From Forficula auricularia (Eukaryota; Arthropoda; Insecta; Dermaptera; Forficulidae), in NCBI GenBank assembly GCA_024734495.1, contig JALMQS010000841.1, forward strand, positions 4,704,465 to 4,768,464: DNA of 64,000 bases. The letters are read 5' to 3'. Shown here one piece after another: positions 1 to 8,135 of the stretch (its first letter is position 1; every line of letters begins with the position of its first letter). The translations under genes were made by a program, and so were the position numbers. Below the pieces are notes generated by a model. That model saw nothing but the letters and a program-made list of their open reading frames with translations, was not told the DNA's origin and did no database searches.

Positions 1-61
1 AGAAGTAATCTCCGGAATCGAAGCAAAAAATACAATGTATACATTAATTAATGTAAAATAA
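1..61 (+). pseudogene. Possible hAT transposase C-terminal tail, cut by window edge
   Basis: Reading from base 2 gives a short open tail beginning EVISGIEA and ending at a TAA at 59-61. It resembles the tail GEVISEVEA of the hAT-like fragment read on the minus strand at 15591-15719, and the two DNA stretches match over about 24 bases in opposite orientation. Only about 19 codons are visible, so this is a repeat-family match rather than an independent domain call. Confidence 0.35.
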
Positions 62-363
62 TTGGTTTAATAAAATTTATAAAAAAAAAAAAAAAAAATT
101 TTTGATTGTTTTTAATTAACATGTGTCTAAATCAAAACATTACAGGTGTGTTTACAAATAAAGTGGTTGAAGTGGATTTGTTTTATATAACTTGAAAACA
201 AATCTTATTTAATTTTATGTTTTTATTTCAAATCCTATACGATTATTTTTTTTATTATTATTTTCCTATTTATTTTTTATAATGTTTATCAATATGAACG
301 AATGTGGGCAAATTGGTGTACGAGTAAACAAATAGGTATACATTTAATATGTAGACCATTAGA
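62..363. other. AT-rich intergenic DNA, nothing recognised
   Basis: Mostly A/T runs (for example 80-98 and 245-275). No open frame, RNA gene or repeat boundary could be supported. Confidence 0.5.
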
Positions 364-705
364 AAGATAGAAATGCGGGGTGGGGTGGGTGTGGGGAGGT
401 ACAGGAGGTGGGGTGCAGTTGTCGGGGATCTTGGGGGTGGGAGGCGCGGTTGTGATGGGGTGGGGCGGAGGGGTGCTGGAGCGATGCTCGGTAACTTTTT
501 GCTTCAGTTAAAAGCTATATAATATCCCCCCTCGCCCCGGACCCCCAACCCCTTCACCCCACCTCCTGCACCTCTCCACCTCACATCCACCACCACCTAC
601 ACCCCAATCCCGCCTCCACCCCTGGAAACCACTTCCCTCACCCCCAACCCGCCACCACTGTACCCCCCACATCCACCCCCCGCCCCCTCACCTAGTTTTT
701 GCATT
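364..705. repeat. G-rich/C-rich inverted repeat with G-quadruplex-forming runs
   Basis: The left part (about 372-482) is extremely G-rich on the plus strand. The right part (about 526-692) is C-rich and, read as reverse complement, repeats phrases of the left part such as a near match to GGTACAGGAGGTGGGGTG. The outer edges also mirror each other (GAAATGC near 370-376, GCATTTC near 700-706). Bases 377-396 contain four closely spaced runs of three or four G, which fits an intramolecular G-quadruplex. The base composition is very different from the AT-rich surroundings. Function unknown; it may be a decayed foldback element built on a G-rich minisatellite. Confidence 0.65.
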
Positions 706-1897
706 TCAAGCCTTGTAGTGGGCTCACAGATTATGTGTATATATGTATAGGTATATAAATAAATACCGTATAATTATTTTTTTAATTAAATAACAATTTT
801 TGAGTTCATCAATTAAATTGCCAAATTCTAATATAGAAAAAATACGTTTGTGGGATTTAAAACTTGATTTTTAAACAATTAAAATGCCTTACTTTTAATA
901 TATAATAATAATTCTATTGATCTTATTGTGGGTTTTAAAATTAAAAAACCAATTATTTATTAAAAGGAAATTGAATAAAAATATAATTATACATTTTTAT
1001 CGAGACAACCACCTGTGAATAATTATTTCAATTAACAAAAAAACCCATCAAAAACAACTTAGCCGAAGATGAGACCGTGACAGATCGAATGTCCAACACA
1101 AAACCCCCGTGAATTTCATCCAAATTGTTAGAGCTGTTTTCGAGAACCCGATCGGATATATATATATATACAATTTTTGCTTGTTTAATATAATAAGATA
1201 AGATAAGATAATAATAATACACCAGTATTGTAGATATATTAGATAAATTTGAATATGGTTGTGTATTCTACACATATATAATAGAAACTATTAATATAAA
1301 AGCTGCCATTTCATATCATTCCTACATTATAATTTATAAATTATATGAATTCGAATGAGGCTGGATAGACTTTCAAATAAAAAAGAAGTCTAGAGTTAAG
1401 CTGGGTGATGAACACCTGAAACCATACAACTATATAACTATAAAATGTGGCTGTTCCGCAAAATATTTAGATGATTGCGTTATTCGTTATCAGCACATCT
1501 GAATACATAAAGATCACTTAGTTTTATTTAAAGGAAAATTTCATTGTTTAGGGCTCTTATTGCAACAAAAGTCTGGCACATTCCATGTTGGTATTCAAAG
1601 ATCGCGCGGGTGTTTCTGTGTGTGTGTGATCCCCTGGCGGCGTCAACGTGCGTGCTTTCCCAATCCAAATGATCCAGCTCCTGTTGCTCGGCCTTCTCTT
1701 TCAATCTGACAGTTGATCGATCAATGGAATATTCTTACTCTTTAATTGTACAATAACAAATAAACAATTACACCTGCAATTAAGGGGGTGGGTGAATTCG
1801 GATCAGCACTGGCTATGCCAACCGGGTTGTTCCCAACGTAGATCCTTTATTCTCTTGGTTTGTTCTTTTGTCATCTTGGACTAAACTAAGCCCGAGG
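706..1897. other. Upstream region of the NEURL2-like gene, with microsatellites
   Basis: AT-rich DNA with a short (TA)n tract near 1157-1170 and a GATAA/AATA microsatellite near 1193-1218. The final 300 bases (1560-1897) are less AT-rich and include a (GT)n tract near 1617-1628. This is where the promoter and 5' UTR of the gene starting at 1898 should lie, but no TATA box or initiator could be assigned with confidence. The short open frames here are low-complexity and are not called. Confidence 0.45.
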
Positions 1898-2582
1898 ATG
1901 GTGACGCGGTTCCATTCTTACCACGGCAACAACATCCTGTTGTTCGAGGACAACACGGTCGCCTTCCGCAAGGCGAGTTTCGCGAACGCGTTGACTTTCA
2001 GCGAGAAGCCTCTGTTGCCGGGCGAGATCTTCCTCCTGGAGATCGAGAAGAACGAGCCCGGCTGGAACGGACACCTTCGGCTCGGGCTGACCCAGCTGGA
2101 CCCCCAGCAGGCGGGCACCTTCGCCGGCGGGTTGCCGCAGTTCGCGTTGCCCGACCTGGCCAATTTGACCACCTCCTGGATTTACGCGATCACCAAGACG
2201 CATAACAACGTGTACGGGACCATGAACGGCGGGATTGCTAGCGGGGTTGCTGCTCCCCTGCTCGGCGACGCCGACGCCGACGCCGACCACCAAGGCTTGA
2301 ACGTCAAGACCTGCCGAGGCTCGATCCCGCGTACCTTGCTGCTGCCCTCGCCCTCCGAGCACGCTCAGGCGATTCTGCCGACAGACGTCGGGAGTCGCAT
2401 CGGCGTCGTCTACCTGCCCTCTGCCGGCGGCTCCGGCGACCTTGCAGAGATGCATTTCATCATCAACGGCCAGGACCAGGGTCCTTGCTCCACAGAAATA
2501 CCCTACAAGCAAGGCCCACTACACGCCGTCATCGACGTCTACGGAACCACCAAGCAAGTCAAGATCATCCAGCTCTACGGAG
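1898..2582 (+). CDS. Neurl2: Neuralized-like protein 2 (NEURL2/Ozz-like), exon 1: NHR domain
   Basis: Exon 1 encodes residues 1-228 of a predicted 265-residue protein. The start is the ATG at 1898, in a good context (CCGAGGATGG); the frame is open a little further upstream but has no earlier ATG. Residues 4-228 form a neuralized homology repeat (NHR): [32 protein letters not shown], an IIINGxDxGP-like stretch ([10 protein letters not shown]) and the closing KIIQLYG. The order and wording match vertebrate NEURL2 (about 285 residues) better than neuralized itself. The exon is GC-rich in an AT-rich region and carries a GAC-GCC repeat (Asp-Ala) near 2268-2288. It ends at GGAG|GTAGAT, a phase-1 donor, after which the frame runs into a MITE. 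NEURL2 proteins are substrate receptors of cullin-5 ubiquitin ligases in vertebrate muscle; that role is inferred here from the domain pair. Family assignment is strong. Confidence 0.9.
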
Positions 2583-2597
2583 GTAGATATTCCAAAA

Positions 2598-2683
2598 CGA
2601 GGGGTGAACCGCGACCTAATATTGTCTACACCTACTTCCACTTCCAGTTTCATTTCCAATTAGAAGACAATAGATTTTTTATT
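2598..2683 (+). mobile_element. Interrupted half of the CGAGGGG MITE
   Basis: Begins CGAGGGGTGAACCGCGA, the same terminus as the complete copies at 14393-14520 and 16491-16612, and follows the reverse-complement body of those copies up to GAAGACAATAGAT. There it is cut by the repeat at 2684. The matching other half was not found nearby. Confidence 0.75.
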
Positions 2684-2919
2684 TAAAGATAAGAGTAAAT
2701 AAATATTGTATGTAATATTCATTTACTATGAGTTAAGGATTCTTGAACACTTGTTTCACATTAAAATTAAACAAATTACATTTTCTTAATTTTAATGTGA
2801 AACAAGTGACCAAGAATCCTAACTCATAGTAAATGAATATTACATACAATATTTATTTACTCTTATCTTTATTAAAGATGTTTCACCTTGCACCAACACC
2901 ACAATCTCTACTAATTATT
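2684..2919 (-). mobile_element. Palindromic repeat family A, copy 1, with 12 bp target-site duplication
   Basis: Flanked by the duplication AGATTTTTTATT (2672-2683 and 2920-2931). The interior is a foldback: the arm TAAAGATAAGAGTAAATAAA...ATTTTAATGTG is mirrored towards the right, ending in CTCTTATCTTTA, followed by a unique segment ending ACTAATTATT. The terminus TAAAGATAAG is shared with copies 4332-4660 and 5452-5534. No coding potential; class unknown. Confidence 0.75.
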
Positions 2920-2928
2920 AGATTTTTT

Positions 2929-3252
2929 ATTGAAGGAGACAATAAAAGAGTGTGTCTTCTGCTGGAATTATAAATTTTATTTATTTATAAGAGACTATAG
3001 TTTCGAGGGCTTTGCCCTCTTCATCAGTCTATTACAATGGATTCACAGGAATTAATTTATGAATGAAAGGTTAAAATCTTTCATGTGGTTAGGTTCATAA
3101 ATTAATTCCTGTGAATCCATTGTAATAGACTCGATGAAGAGGCAAGCCCTCGAAACTATAGTCTCTTTATAAATAAATAAAATTTATAATTCAGCAGAAG
3201 ACACTACTTTTTATTGTCTCCTTCAATATATAAAAAATTCTGCTACTCTACA
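2929..3252. mobile_element. Foldback repeat family B, copy 1 (hammerhead-bearing)
   Basis: Two arms of about 140 bp face each other: the left begins TTGAAGGAGACAATAAAAG and the right ends TTTTATTGTCTCCTTCAA. The centre at about 3070-3090 is unpaired. Both arms carry the sequence that resembles a hammerhead ribozyme; the left arm's copy (minus strand) has an intact core and the right arm's copy has an extra C in CTGATGA. The right flank AAAAATTCTGCTACTC mirrors the left flank of copy 2 at 9735-9750, so the real element extends beyond the left edge, where the family A copy sits. Confidence 0.7.
2990..3035 (-). ncRNA. Hammerhead ribozyme-like motif, family B copy 1
   Basis: On the minus strand: CTGATGA (complement of 3021-3027), a perfect 6 bp stem II (GAGGGC/GCCCTC, loop AAA), GAAA (complement of 3001-3004), then CTATAGTC, with cleavage expected after the C of GTC (2993-2995). 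Stem I can form AGA/TCT plus two more pairs with one bulge. The stem III strand ACTATAGT is self-complementary, so the ribozyme could be intramolecular with a two-pair stem or act as a dimer. Activity is not shown. Confidence 0.55.
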
Positions 3253-4006
3253 CGTTCACATTGACGATACTAACCACTAGCACACTTAACTCACAATCAC
3301 AAAAACAGACTAGAAATCAAAACATCACACATCAAATAAACTGATGTGGCCATCCACATGACTTTACCATACATCTGGGTTAATATTGAAATAAAATAAT
3401 TTATAATTATTCCATTGCACAAATAAAAGTTATTCCATTGCACGTCATTGGCAATCAATCTAATCTGTCTCTAAATTTAAATTTTGGACAACTCAATATC
3501 ATATGATTGAGACATCCCCATGATATACCATCACATGAACACCATCCCACCCTCATCATACAGTCCTATTTTAAAAAAGATGAGCCGGATACAGAGCATG
3601 GTTTAGTCTCATTCTATTTATAGTAGAATAAAATATTCTAGGTCCAATTATTTCATGATACCATGGAATTCTGCCAAACTTACTTCTCAACAAATAAAGG
3701 TTGAACACCTTTAAGTCTTGAAGATTCTATCCATTGTCTTTGCCATTCTTTATTACTATTCATTTTAATTGTAGTCATTAAATCGTTCACTGGGATTGCT
3801 TTTGTTGGAAAATTTATGCTAGCATTTTTGGCCATTTTGGCTTTCTCATTCGCACAAATTCCAGAATGACTTTTAATCCACATCAGTTCTATTTCTTTGC
3901 CCATTTGTCCAACTTGGTATATTTCTTGTTTAATTTTCACTAGAAGAAAATTTAATTTGGTAAATTCTATTGTTTTCAGTGTTGTTAGAACGTGAAATAT
4001 GTACAA
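3253..4006 (-). pseudogene. I-type LINE remnant: RNase H and C-terminal region
   Basis: The minus-strand frame 4006-3680 contains an RNase H signature, ELMWIKSHSGICANEKAK, typical of the RNase H domain of I/R1/Loa-group non-LTR retrotransposons. After a stop the downstream protein continues as TINRMRLNHALYPAHLFKIG, the usual post-RNase H segment that precedes the zinc knuckle. The knuckle cysteines are lost. Further on, about 3470-3430, a decayed RLIANDVQ matches the better preserved C-terminus at 9878-10333, so both belong to one LINE family. Reverse transcriptase and endonuclease are absent. Multiple stops and frameshifts make it dead. Confidence 0.75.
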
Positions 4007-4017
4007 ATACCTATTTA

Positions 4018-4331
4018 TAACAAGCAGAAGATACAGTCTTTGATGATTTAATTTTTATCAATTAAACAAATTGATTCTCCTGGCAAAAACAAGTTTTAAT
4101 TTTAAAAGAAAATAATAATATTTAACAACAATAAATGTAAACAAACTCACAGTCTATTGGATTTTGAGCAAATCCAATCCAACCGGCCTTTCCATTCTCA
4201 AATAGTAAATATATATATGTTACGGCTAATATGCAAATTTGGATAGTTTATAAACTAACCAAACCATTGGCTATTTTGATAGAAAACACAATTTCCACTA
4301 AAATAGCAGCTAGTTTGCAAACTATCCAAGA
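4018..4331 (-). repeat. Repeat family C, inverted copy
   Basis: Reverse complement of the sequence at about 4800-5105, nearly identical over 300 bases (for example GGATAGTTTATAAACTAACC and the GCAGAAGATACA end). With the right-hand copies it forms a foldback whose centre is split by the family A insertion at 4332. Ends inside the target duplication AACTATCCAAGA. Confidence 0.75.
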
Positions 4332-4660
4332 TAAAGATAAGAGTAAATAAATGTTATATTTAATTTAATTAAATTAGCGAACGAAGAAAAGATTTTTGTA
4401 TTATAGACAAAAGGATCAGCCAGGTTTGTGATTGATTGGGGGGCGGTTGAGAATAGGTTATATTTAATATTCATTTACTATGAGTTAAGGATTCTTGGTC
4501 ACTTGTTTTTACATCTTTTAATTTTTTAATTTTAATGTGAAGCAAGTGACCAAGAATCCTTAACTCATAGTAAATCAATATTAAATATAACATTTATTTA
4601 CTCTTATCTTTATTAAAGATGTTTCACCTTGCACCAACACCACAATCTCTACTAATTATT
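4332..4660 (-). mobile_element. Palindromic repeat family A, copy 2, with 12 bp target-site duplication
   Basis: Starts TAAAGATAAGAG and ends ACTAATTATT exactly as copy 1, and is flanked by AACTATCCAAGA at 4320-4331 and 4661-4672. It is longer than copy 1 by an extra segment (about 4365-4450) in the left arm. It is inserted in the middle of the family C foldback, so it is younger than that arrangement. Confidence 0.78.
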
Positions 4661-4672
4661 AACTATCCAAGA

Positions 4673-5451
4673 GGTTTGGCTATTTTGTGTTACTAGAAAT
4701 TATGGTTTTCATATTAGCCAGGCTGCATTGGATAGTTTATAAACTAACCCGCTATTTTGGTTTTCTCAATAATTTCAAGTAAATTAGCCAAGACTCTTGG
4801 TTAGTTTGCAAACTAGCTGCTATTTTAGTGGAAATTGCGTTTTCTATCAAAATAGCCAATGGTTTGGTTAGTTTATAAACTATCCAAATTTGCATATTAG
4901 CCGTAACATATACATTTACGATTTGAGAATAGAAAGGCCGGTTGGATTGCATTTGCTCAAAATCCAATAGACTGTGAGTTTGTTTACATTTATTGTTGTT
5001 AAATATTATTATTTTCTTTTAAAATTAAAACGAGTTTTTGCCAGGAGAATAAATTTGTTTAATTGATAAAATTTAAATCATCAATGTGTGTATCTTCTGC
5101 TTGATATAAATTGGTTAGTTTGCAAACTAGCTGCTATTTTAGTGGAAATTGCGTTTTCTATCAAAATAGCCAATGGTTTGGTTAGTTTATAAACTATCCA
5201 GCTAGTTTATAAACTATCCAAATTTGCATATTAGCCGTAACATATACATTTACGATTTGAGAATAGAAAGGCCGGTTGGATTGCATTTGCTCAAAATCCA
5301 ATAGACTGTGAGTTTGTTTACATTTATTGTTGTTAAATATGATTATTTTCTTTTAAAATTAAAACGAGTTTTTGCCAGGAGAATAAATTTGTTTAATTGA
5401 TAAAATTTAAATCATCAATGTGTGTATCTTCTGCTTGATATAAATTGGTTA
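4673..5451 (+). repeat. Repeat family C, two direct copies
   Basis: A unit of about 313 bp beginning TTGGTTAGTTTGCAAACTAG occurs at about 4797 and again at about 5112, close to identical, with a 20-base local duplication (AGTTTATAAACTATCCA) near 5190-5220 in the second. The first part (4673-4796) is a more diverged palindromic stretch with the same AGTTTATAAACTA motif. The open frame across 4752-4967 is incidental. Confidence 0.7.
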
Positions 5452-5534
5452 AATTTAATGTGAAATAAGTGACCTAGTATCCTTAACTCATAGTAAATCA
5501 ATATTAAATATAATATTTATTTACTCTTATCTTT
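5452..5534 (+). mobile_element. Repeat family A, copy 3: truncated, with 12 bp target-site duplication
   Basis: Only the arm ending TTTACTCTTATCTTT is present, in the opposite orientation to copies 1 and 2. It is flanked by ATAAATTGGTTA at 5440-5451 and 5535-5546. A one-sided truncation with an intact duplication is what target-primed reverse transcription usually leaves. Confidence 0.75.
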
Positions 5535-5546
5535 ATAAATTGGTTA

Positions 5547-5822
5547 GTTTGCAAACTAGCTGCTATTTTAGTGGAAATTGCGATTTCTATCAAAATAGCC
5601 AATGGTTTAGTTAGTTTATAAACTATCCAAATTTGCACATTAGCCGTAACATATACACTTTTCTATTAATATTTAGGACAAGTATTGAAAATATATTTTG
5701 ATTTGATTATGGCAAAAATTAATTTCTAGTTGAAATTGTTCAATTTAAAACAGAAACGTTTTAGTTTTCTTTTTATTATGTAAAGTAAACGGAACCAATA
5801 TCTATTTGATTAATCATTTAAA
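5547..5822 (+). repeat. Repeat family C, third partial copy, then unassigned intron DNA
   Basis: Bases 5547-5660 repeat the start of the family C unit (GTTTGCAAACTAGCTGCTAT onward to ACATTAGCCGTAACATATAC). From about 5661 to the acceptor T-run I see no repeat or gene. Confidence 0.65.
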
Positions 5823-5892
5823 ATGTTATATGTACAATCGATTTCTTCTTTTATTTTCAAAATATTAATCCAATATTTTTTTTTTTTTCCAG

Positions 5893-6005
5893 TTGCTAGT
5901 CTCCAAAGTGCCTGCAGGGATGCAATTCTGCAAAACATCAAAAAAACGGCTGTTGCTTTACTACCTTTACCAAAAATGCTCAAAGAATATTTATTATATC
6001 AATGA
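5893..6005 (+). CDS. Neurl2: Neuralized-like protein 2, exon 2: SOCS box
   Basis: This exon supplies residues 229-265 and the TGA at 6003-6005. After the phase-1 junction it reads V-ASLQSACRDAIL, an elongin-binding BC box (S-L-x3-C-x3-I), followed by LLPLPKML, which contains the L-P-x-P cullin-5 box, and ends KEYLLYQ. Vertebrate NEURL2 has the same arrangement (SLQTLCR, then a conserved LPKEL) at its C-terminus. The small exon is easy to miss: it follows a pure T-run acceptor and lies 3.3 kb from exon 1. With it the protein is complete, and both protein-interaction boxes of the SOCS box are intact, which supports a working E3 receptor rather than a pseudogene. A further 5' non-coding exon is possible but not visible. 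Confidence 0.88.
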
Positions 6006-6045
6006 AATCGAATGCATGGTTAATTATTCCTATTAAAAACGCCAA

Positions 6046-6051
6046 AATAAA
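6046..6051 (+). terminator. Polyadenylation signal AATAAA of the NEURL2-like gene
   Basis: Canonical AATAAA 40 bases after the stop codon of exon 2, the first such hexamer downstream. Cleavage would be expected 10-30 bases further on. This implies a very short 3' UTR. Confidence 0.5.
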
Positions 6052-6144
6052 CTATATATTTATCTTAAAACAGGGTTTTTTTTTGAAAGTGATGCTTACA
6101 AAAGAAATAAGGGCTAAAATAAATTGCAGAGATAAGCAGAGTTG

Positions 6145-6735
6145 ATTATTCATAAAGAGAAATCAATGAGGTTGTCCTCTGCTTGATGCAATTAAACATA
6201 TACATATATATGATACCGGGTGAGTTTTTTATCTTGAGACAGTCTTATAACTCAAAACAGTGCATTATATGGAAAAAGTTTCAAATAAAAGTTTATTTAT
6301 ATCACGGAGGAATCTAAACTACGCTATTGTTTATCGACTTAGAACGGGCTTTCTGGGGTATTTCGGTGTCAAGTTCTGTTTTTTAAATGGAAGCCTATAT
6401 GTTTCTGTACATATTCTGAATCTACAAAAAAAACTGAACAACTTTTATTAGAACTATTTTTTTATACATCAAATAAAAAAAATATTAAATCAATTAGATC
6501 TCAAAAAAAATTATAATAATTATTTTTAACAATTATTCAACTTAATTATCAAATAATAATGATTAAATGATTAATTATTAAATAAATAATTACTAAATTG
6601 AAGAGTCACAACAATGAAAATAAGTGTTTATAATGATATGAAAACTTCGTTATACTTAGATTTAAGAGATTATTTTCTACTTAATAGAACTATTTAAAAT
6701 TCTTGAGTTAATTTATTTCTCGTGTCAATCCAGTA
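6145..6735 (+). repeat. Repeat family E, copy 1
   Basis: Matches 16675-17460 in the same orientation. Shared landmarks are AGAGGTTGTCCTC, ATACCGGGTGAGTTTTTTAT, CTTGAGACAGTCTTATAACT, GCATTATATGG and GAAGAGTCACAACAATG. The stretch 6223-6540 is also matched in reverse orientation by 7780-8337 and 9203-9295, making a broken foldback of about 3 kb. The open frame within it (6260-6451) has no recognisable product. Confidence 0.7.
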
Positions 6736-6781
6736 TAGATAGTTATATTGTATTTTCATAATAAAAATGGGTTATTTTTTG

Positions 6782-7040
6782 TTGAAGACAGAATTGAAAT
6801 GGTCTTAATTTACGGTGAAGGTGGAAGAAATATTAGGGGCTGCCATTTAAATGGATGCCGAGCGTTTTCCTGATAGGAATACACCCTCCCAATCTTCATT
6901 TTATCGTGTTGTAAATCTGTTAAAAGCAAAAAAACAAGAAATGTAAAGGCTACGAAGAAACTGAAACAGGCCAAAATAACGAAATTGGAACTGGAATTTA
7001 TCCAGAAGAGACTTGCGATAACACTTTAGAATGTCACAGA
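6782..7040 (+). pseudogene. Tc1/mariner-like transposase N-terminus (DUF4817-type), decayed
   Basis: One frame reads RIEMVLIYGEGGRNIR and, after a frameshift, AERFPDRNTPSQSSFYRVVN. This is the conserved opening of the DUF4817 helix-turn-helix found at the N-terminus of many insect IS630/Tc1/mariner-like transposases. Stops and at least two frameshifts follow, and no DDE domain is attached. A C-terminal piece of a similar protein lies in the next element (7261-7473, minus strand); whether they come from one copy is not clear. Confidence 0.65.
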
Positions 7041-7148
7041 ACAGTGTCGAAAAATTATTATAAAATTATTTATTTAATAATTAAATATTTGACCATTATT
7101 ATTTGATAATTAAGTTGAATTTTTCTGAACACAAAAATGATTAAACTA

Positions 7149-7737
7149 TAGGGTGACCACGAGAAACATTTACGTTTTAGAAATGAAAAAACAATATTAA
7201 TTTTTCAAGATACTATTTATTTGACTTAAGTTACATAGTTGTGATTATACGCCATTTACTTTACGTAGAGAGGATGATGTCAGGAAGGTGACGTCCTTCT
7301 TCCCTGAGGCAATTTTCTATTCTGTCCAGGAAGCTCCTCCACACTCGTTCCAGTGTATCCTCAGTGATCAACGCCACCTCAGTACGTATCGCCGCTTTCA
7401 AGTCATCTAAAGTACGGGGTTTATGTCGATAAACTTGCTCTTTCAAATGTCCCCACAAATAAAAATCACACATGTTAAGGTCCGGAGATCGAGAGGCCAG
7501 TGCACATCTCCAAATCTTGAAATCAGGTGACCTGTCAGGACCTGTGGAGGAGCTTCCTGGACAGAATGGAGAATTGCCTCGGGGAAGAGGGACGTCACCT
7601 TCCTGACATCATTTTCTCTACGTAAAGTAAATGGCGTATAATCACAACTATGTAACTTAAGTTAAATAAATAGTATCTTGAAAAATTAATATTGTTTTTT
7701 TATTTCTAAAACGTAAATGTTTCTCGTGGTCACCCTG
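7149..7737. mobile_element. Foldback mariner derivative made of two 3' ends, TA target site
   Basis: Termini are (T/C)AGGGTGACCACGAGAAAC on the left and its mirror on the right, with TA at 7147-7148 and 7738-7739. Both arms (about 7149-7335 and 7545-7737) carry the same transposase end, so the element is a head-to-head palindrome of one terminus with a centre of about 200 bases. It cannot encode a complete transposase; mobilisation in trans through the paired TIRs is possible. Confidence 0.7.
7261..7473 (-). pseudogene. Tc1/mariner-like transposase C-terminal fragment
   Basis: 70 residues, MCDFYLWGHLKEQVY followed by TLDDLKAAIRTEV and ENCLREEGRHLPDII. CDFYLWG-LK is the block around the last catalytic acidic residue of insect IS630/Tc1/mariner transposases, and the remainder is the usual C-terminal helix with the G-HL-DII ending. 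The DNA-binding half and the first two catalytic residues are absent. The same ending is repeated in the mirror arm on the plus strand (about 7545-7620). Confidence 0.72.
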
Positions 7738-7820
7738 TATTAATTATTATTAGATTATTTATTTAATAATTATTATTTGATAATTAAGTTGAATGATTGT
7801 TAAAAATAATTATTAGAATA

Positions 7821-8135
7821 AGATTGGAGTAATTTTTGGAGACGGACTGATAAGAGAATTAAGTGGATATCGATGAGGCGGTCCAGGAAGGAGGAAGATA
7901 ATTTACACTATAATTATTACATTGTAATTCTGCTGAGAATGAAATACAATATATTATTGTTAATGCCACTGAAAGAGGAGACAGAGGGGAATGCCGCATT
8001 GGATTTCCTTCACTGACTTTTCAAAACCCTGAAGAAGGAGGGAATAGCCTCTGAAACGTCGGTTTTATGAATAAAAAGATAGTGTAAATTATCTTCTTCT
8101 TTTTTTGCACTGCCTCATCAATATCCACTTAATTA
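7821..8135. repeat. Foldback repeat F, with degenerate hammerhead-like motif
   Basis: Arms AATTAAGTGGATATCGATGA at the left and TCATCAATATCCACTTAATT at the right, each continuing into a mirrored AAGATAATTTACACT. Inside, at 8029-8060 on the plus strand, CTGAAGA, a GGAGG/CCTCT stem and GAAACGTC resemble a hammerhead core with one change from CTGATGA. The repeat is nested in the reverse arm of family E. Confidence 0.55.

Larger units (their letters stand above)
2583..5892 (+). other. NEURL2-like intron 1, filled with mobile elements
   Basis: The intron is 3310 bp, with donor GTAGAT at 2583 and a long T-run acceptor ending TTTTCCAG at 5892. It holds, in order: half of a CGAGGGG MITE (starting 15 bases inside the donor), a 12 bp-TSD repeat, a ribozyme-bearing foldback, an I-type LINE remnant, and a set of inverted and tandem copies of another repeat. 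Little of it is free of repeats. Joining the exons across it restores a continuous NHR plus SOCS-box reading frame (GTT, Val, at the junction), so the insertions have not visibly broken the gene. Confidence 0.85.

Noticed and set aside
1868..1897. Non-ATG (TTG) start upstream of the NEURL2-like frame
   Set aside because: The first ATG, at 1898, is in a good initiation context and begins directly with the conserved NHR opening.
1886..2512. Long antisense frame opposite exon 1
   Set aside because: Shadow of a GC-rich coding exon; no recognisable protein.
2583..2686. Continuation of the NEURL2-like frame to a stop at 2686
   Set aside because: These codons are MITE sequence; the GGAG|GTAGAT donor and the downstream SOCS-box exon explain the gene better.
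4752..4967. 71-codon frame in repeat family C
   Set aside because: Lies across repeat boundaries and is not preserved between the tandem copies.
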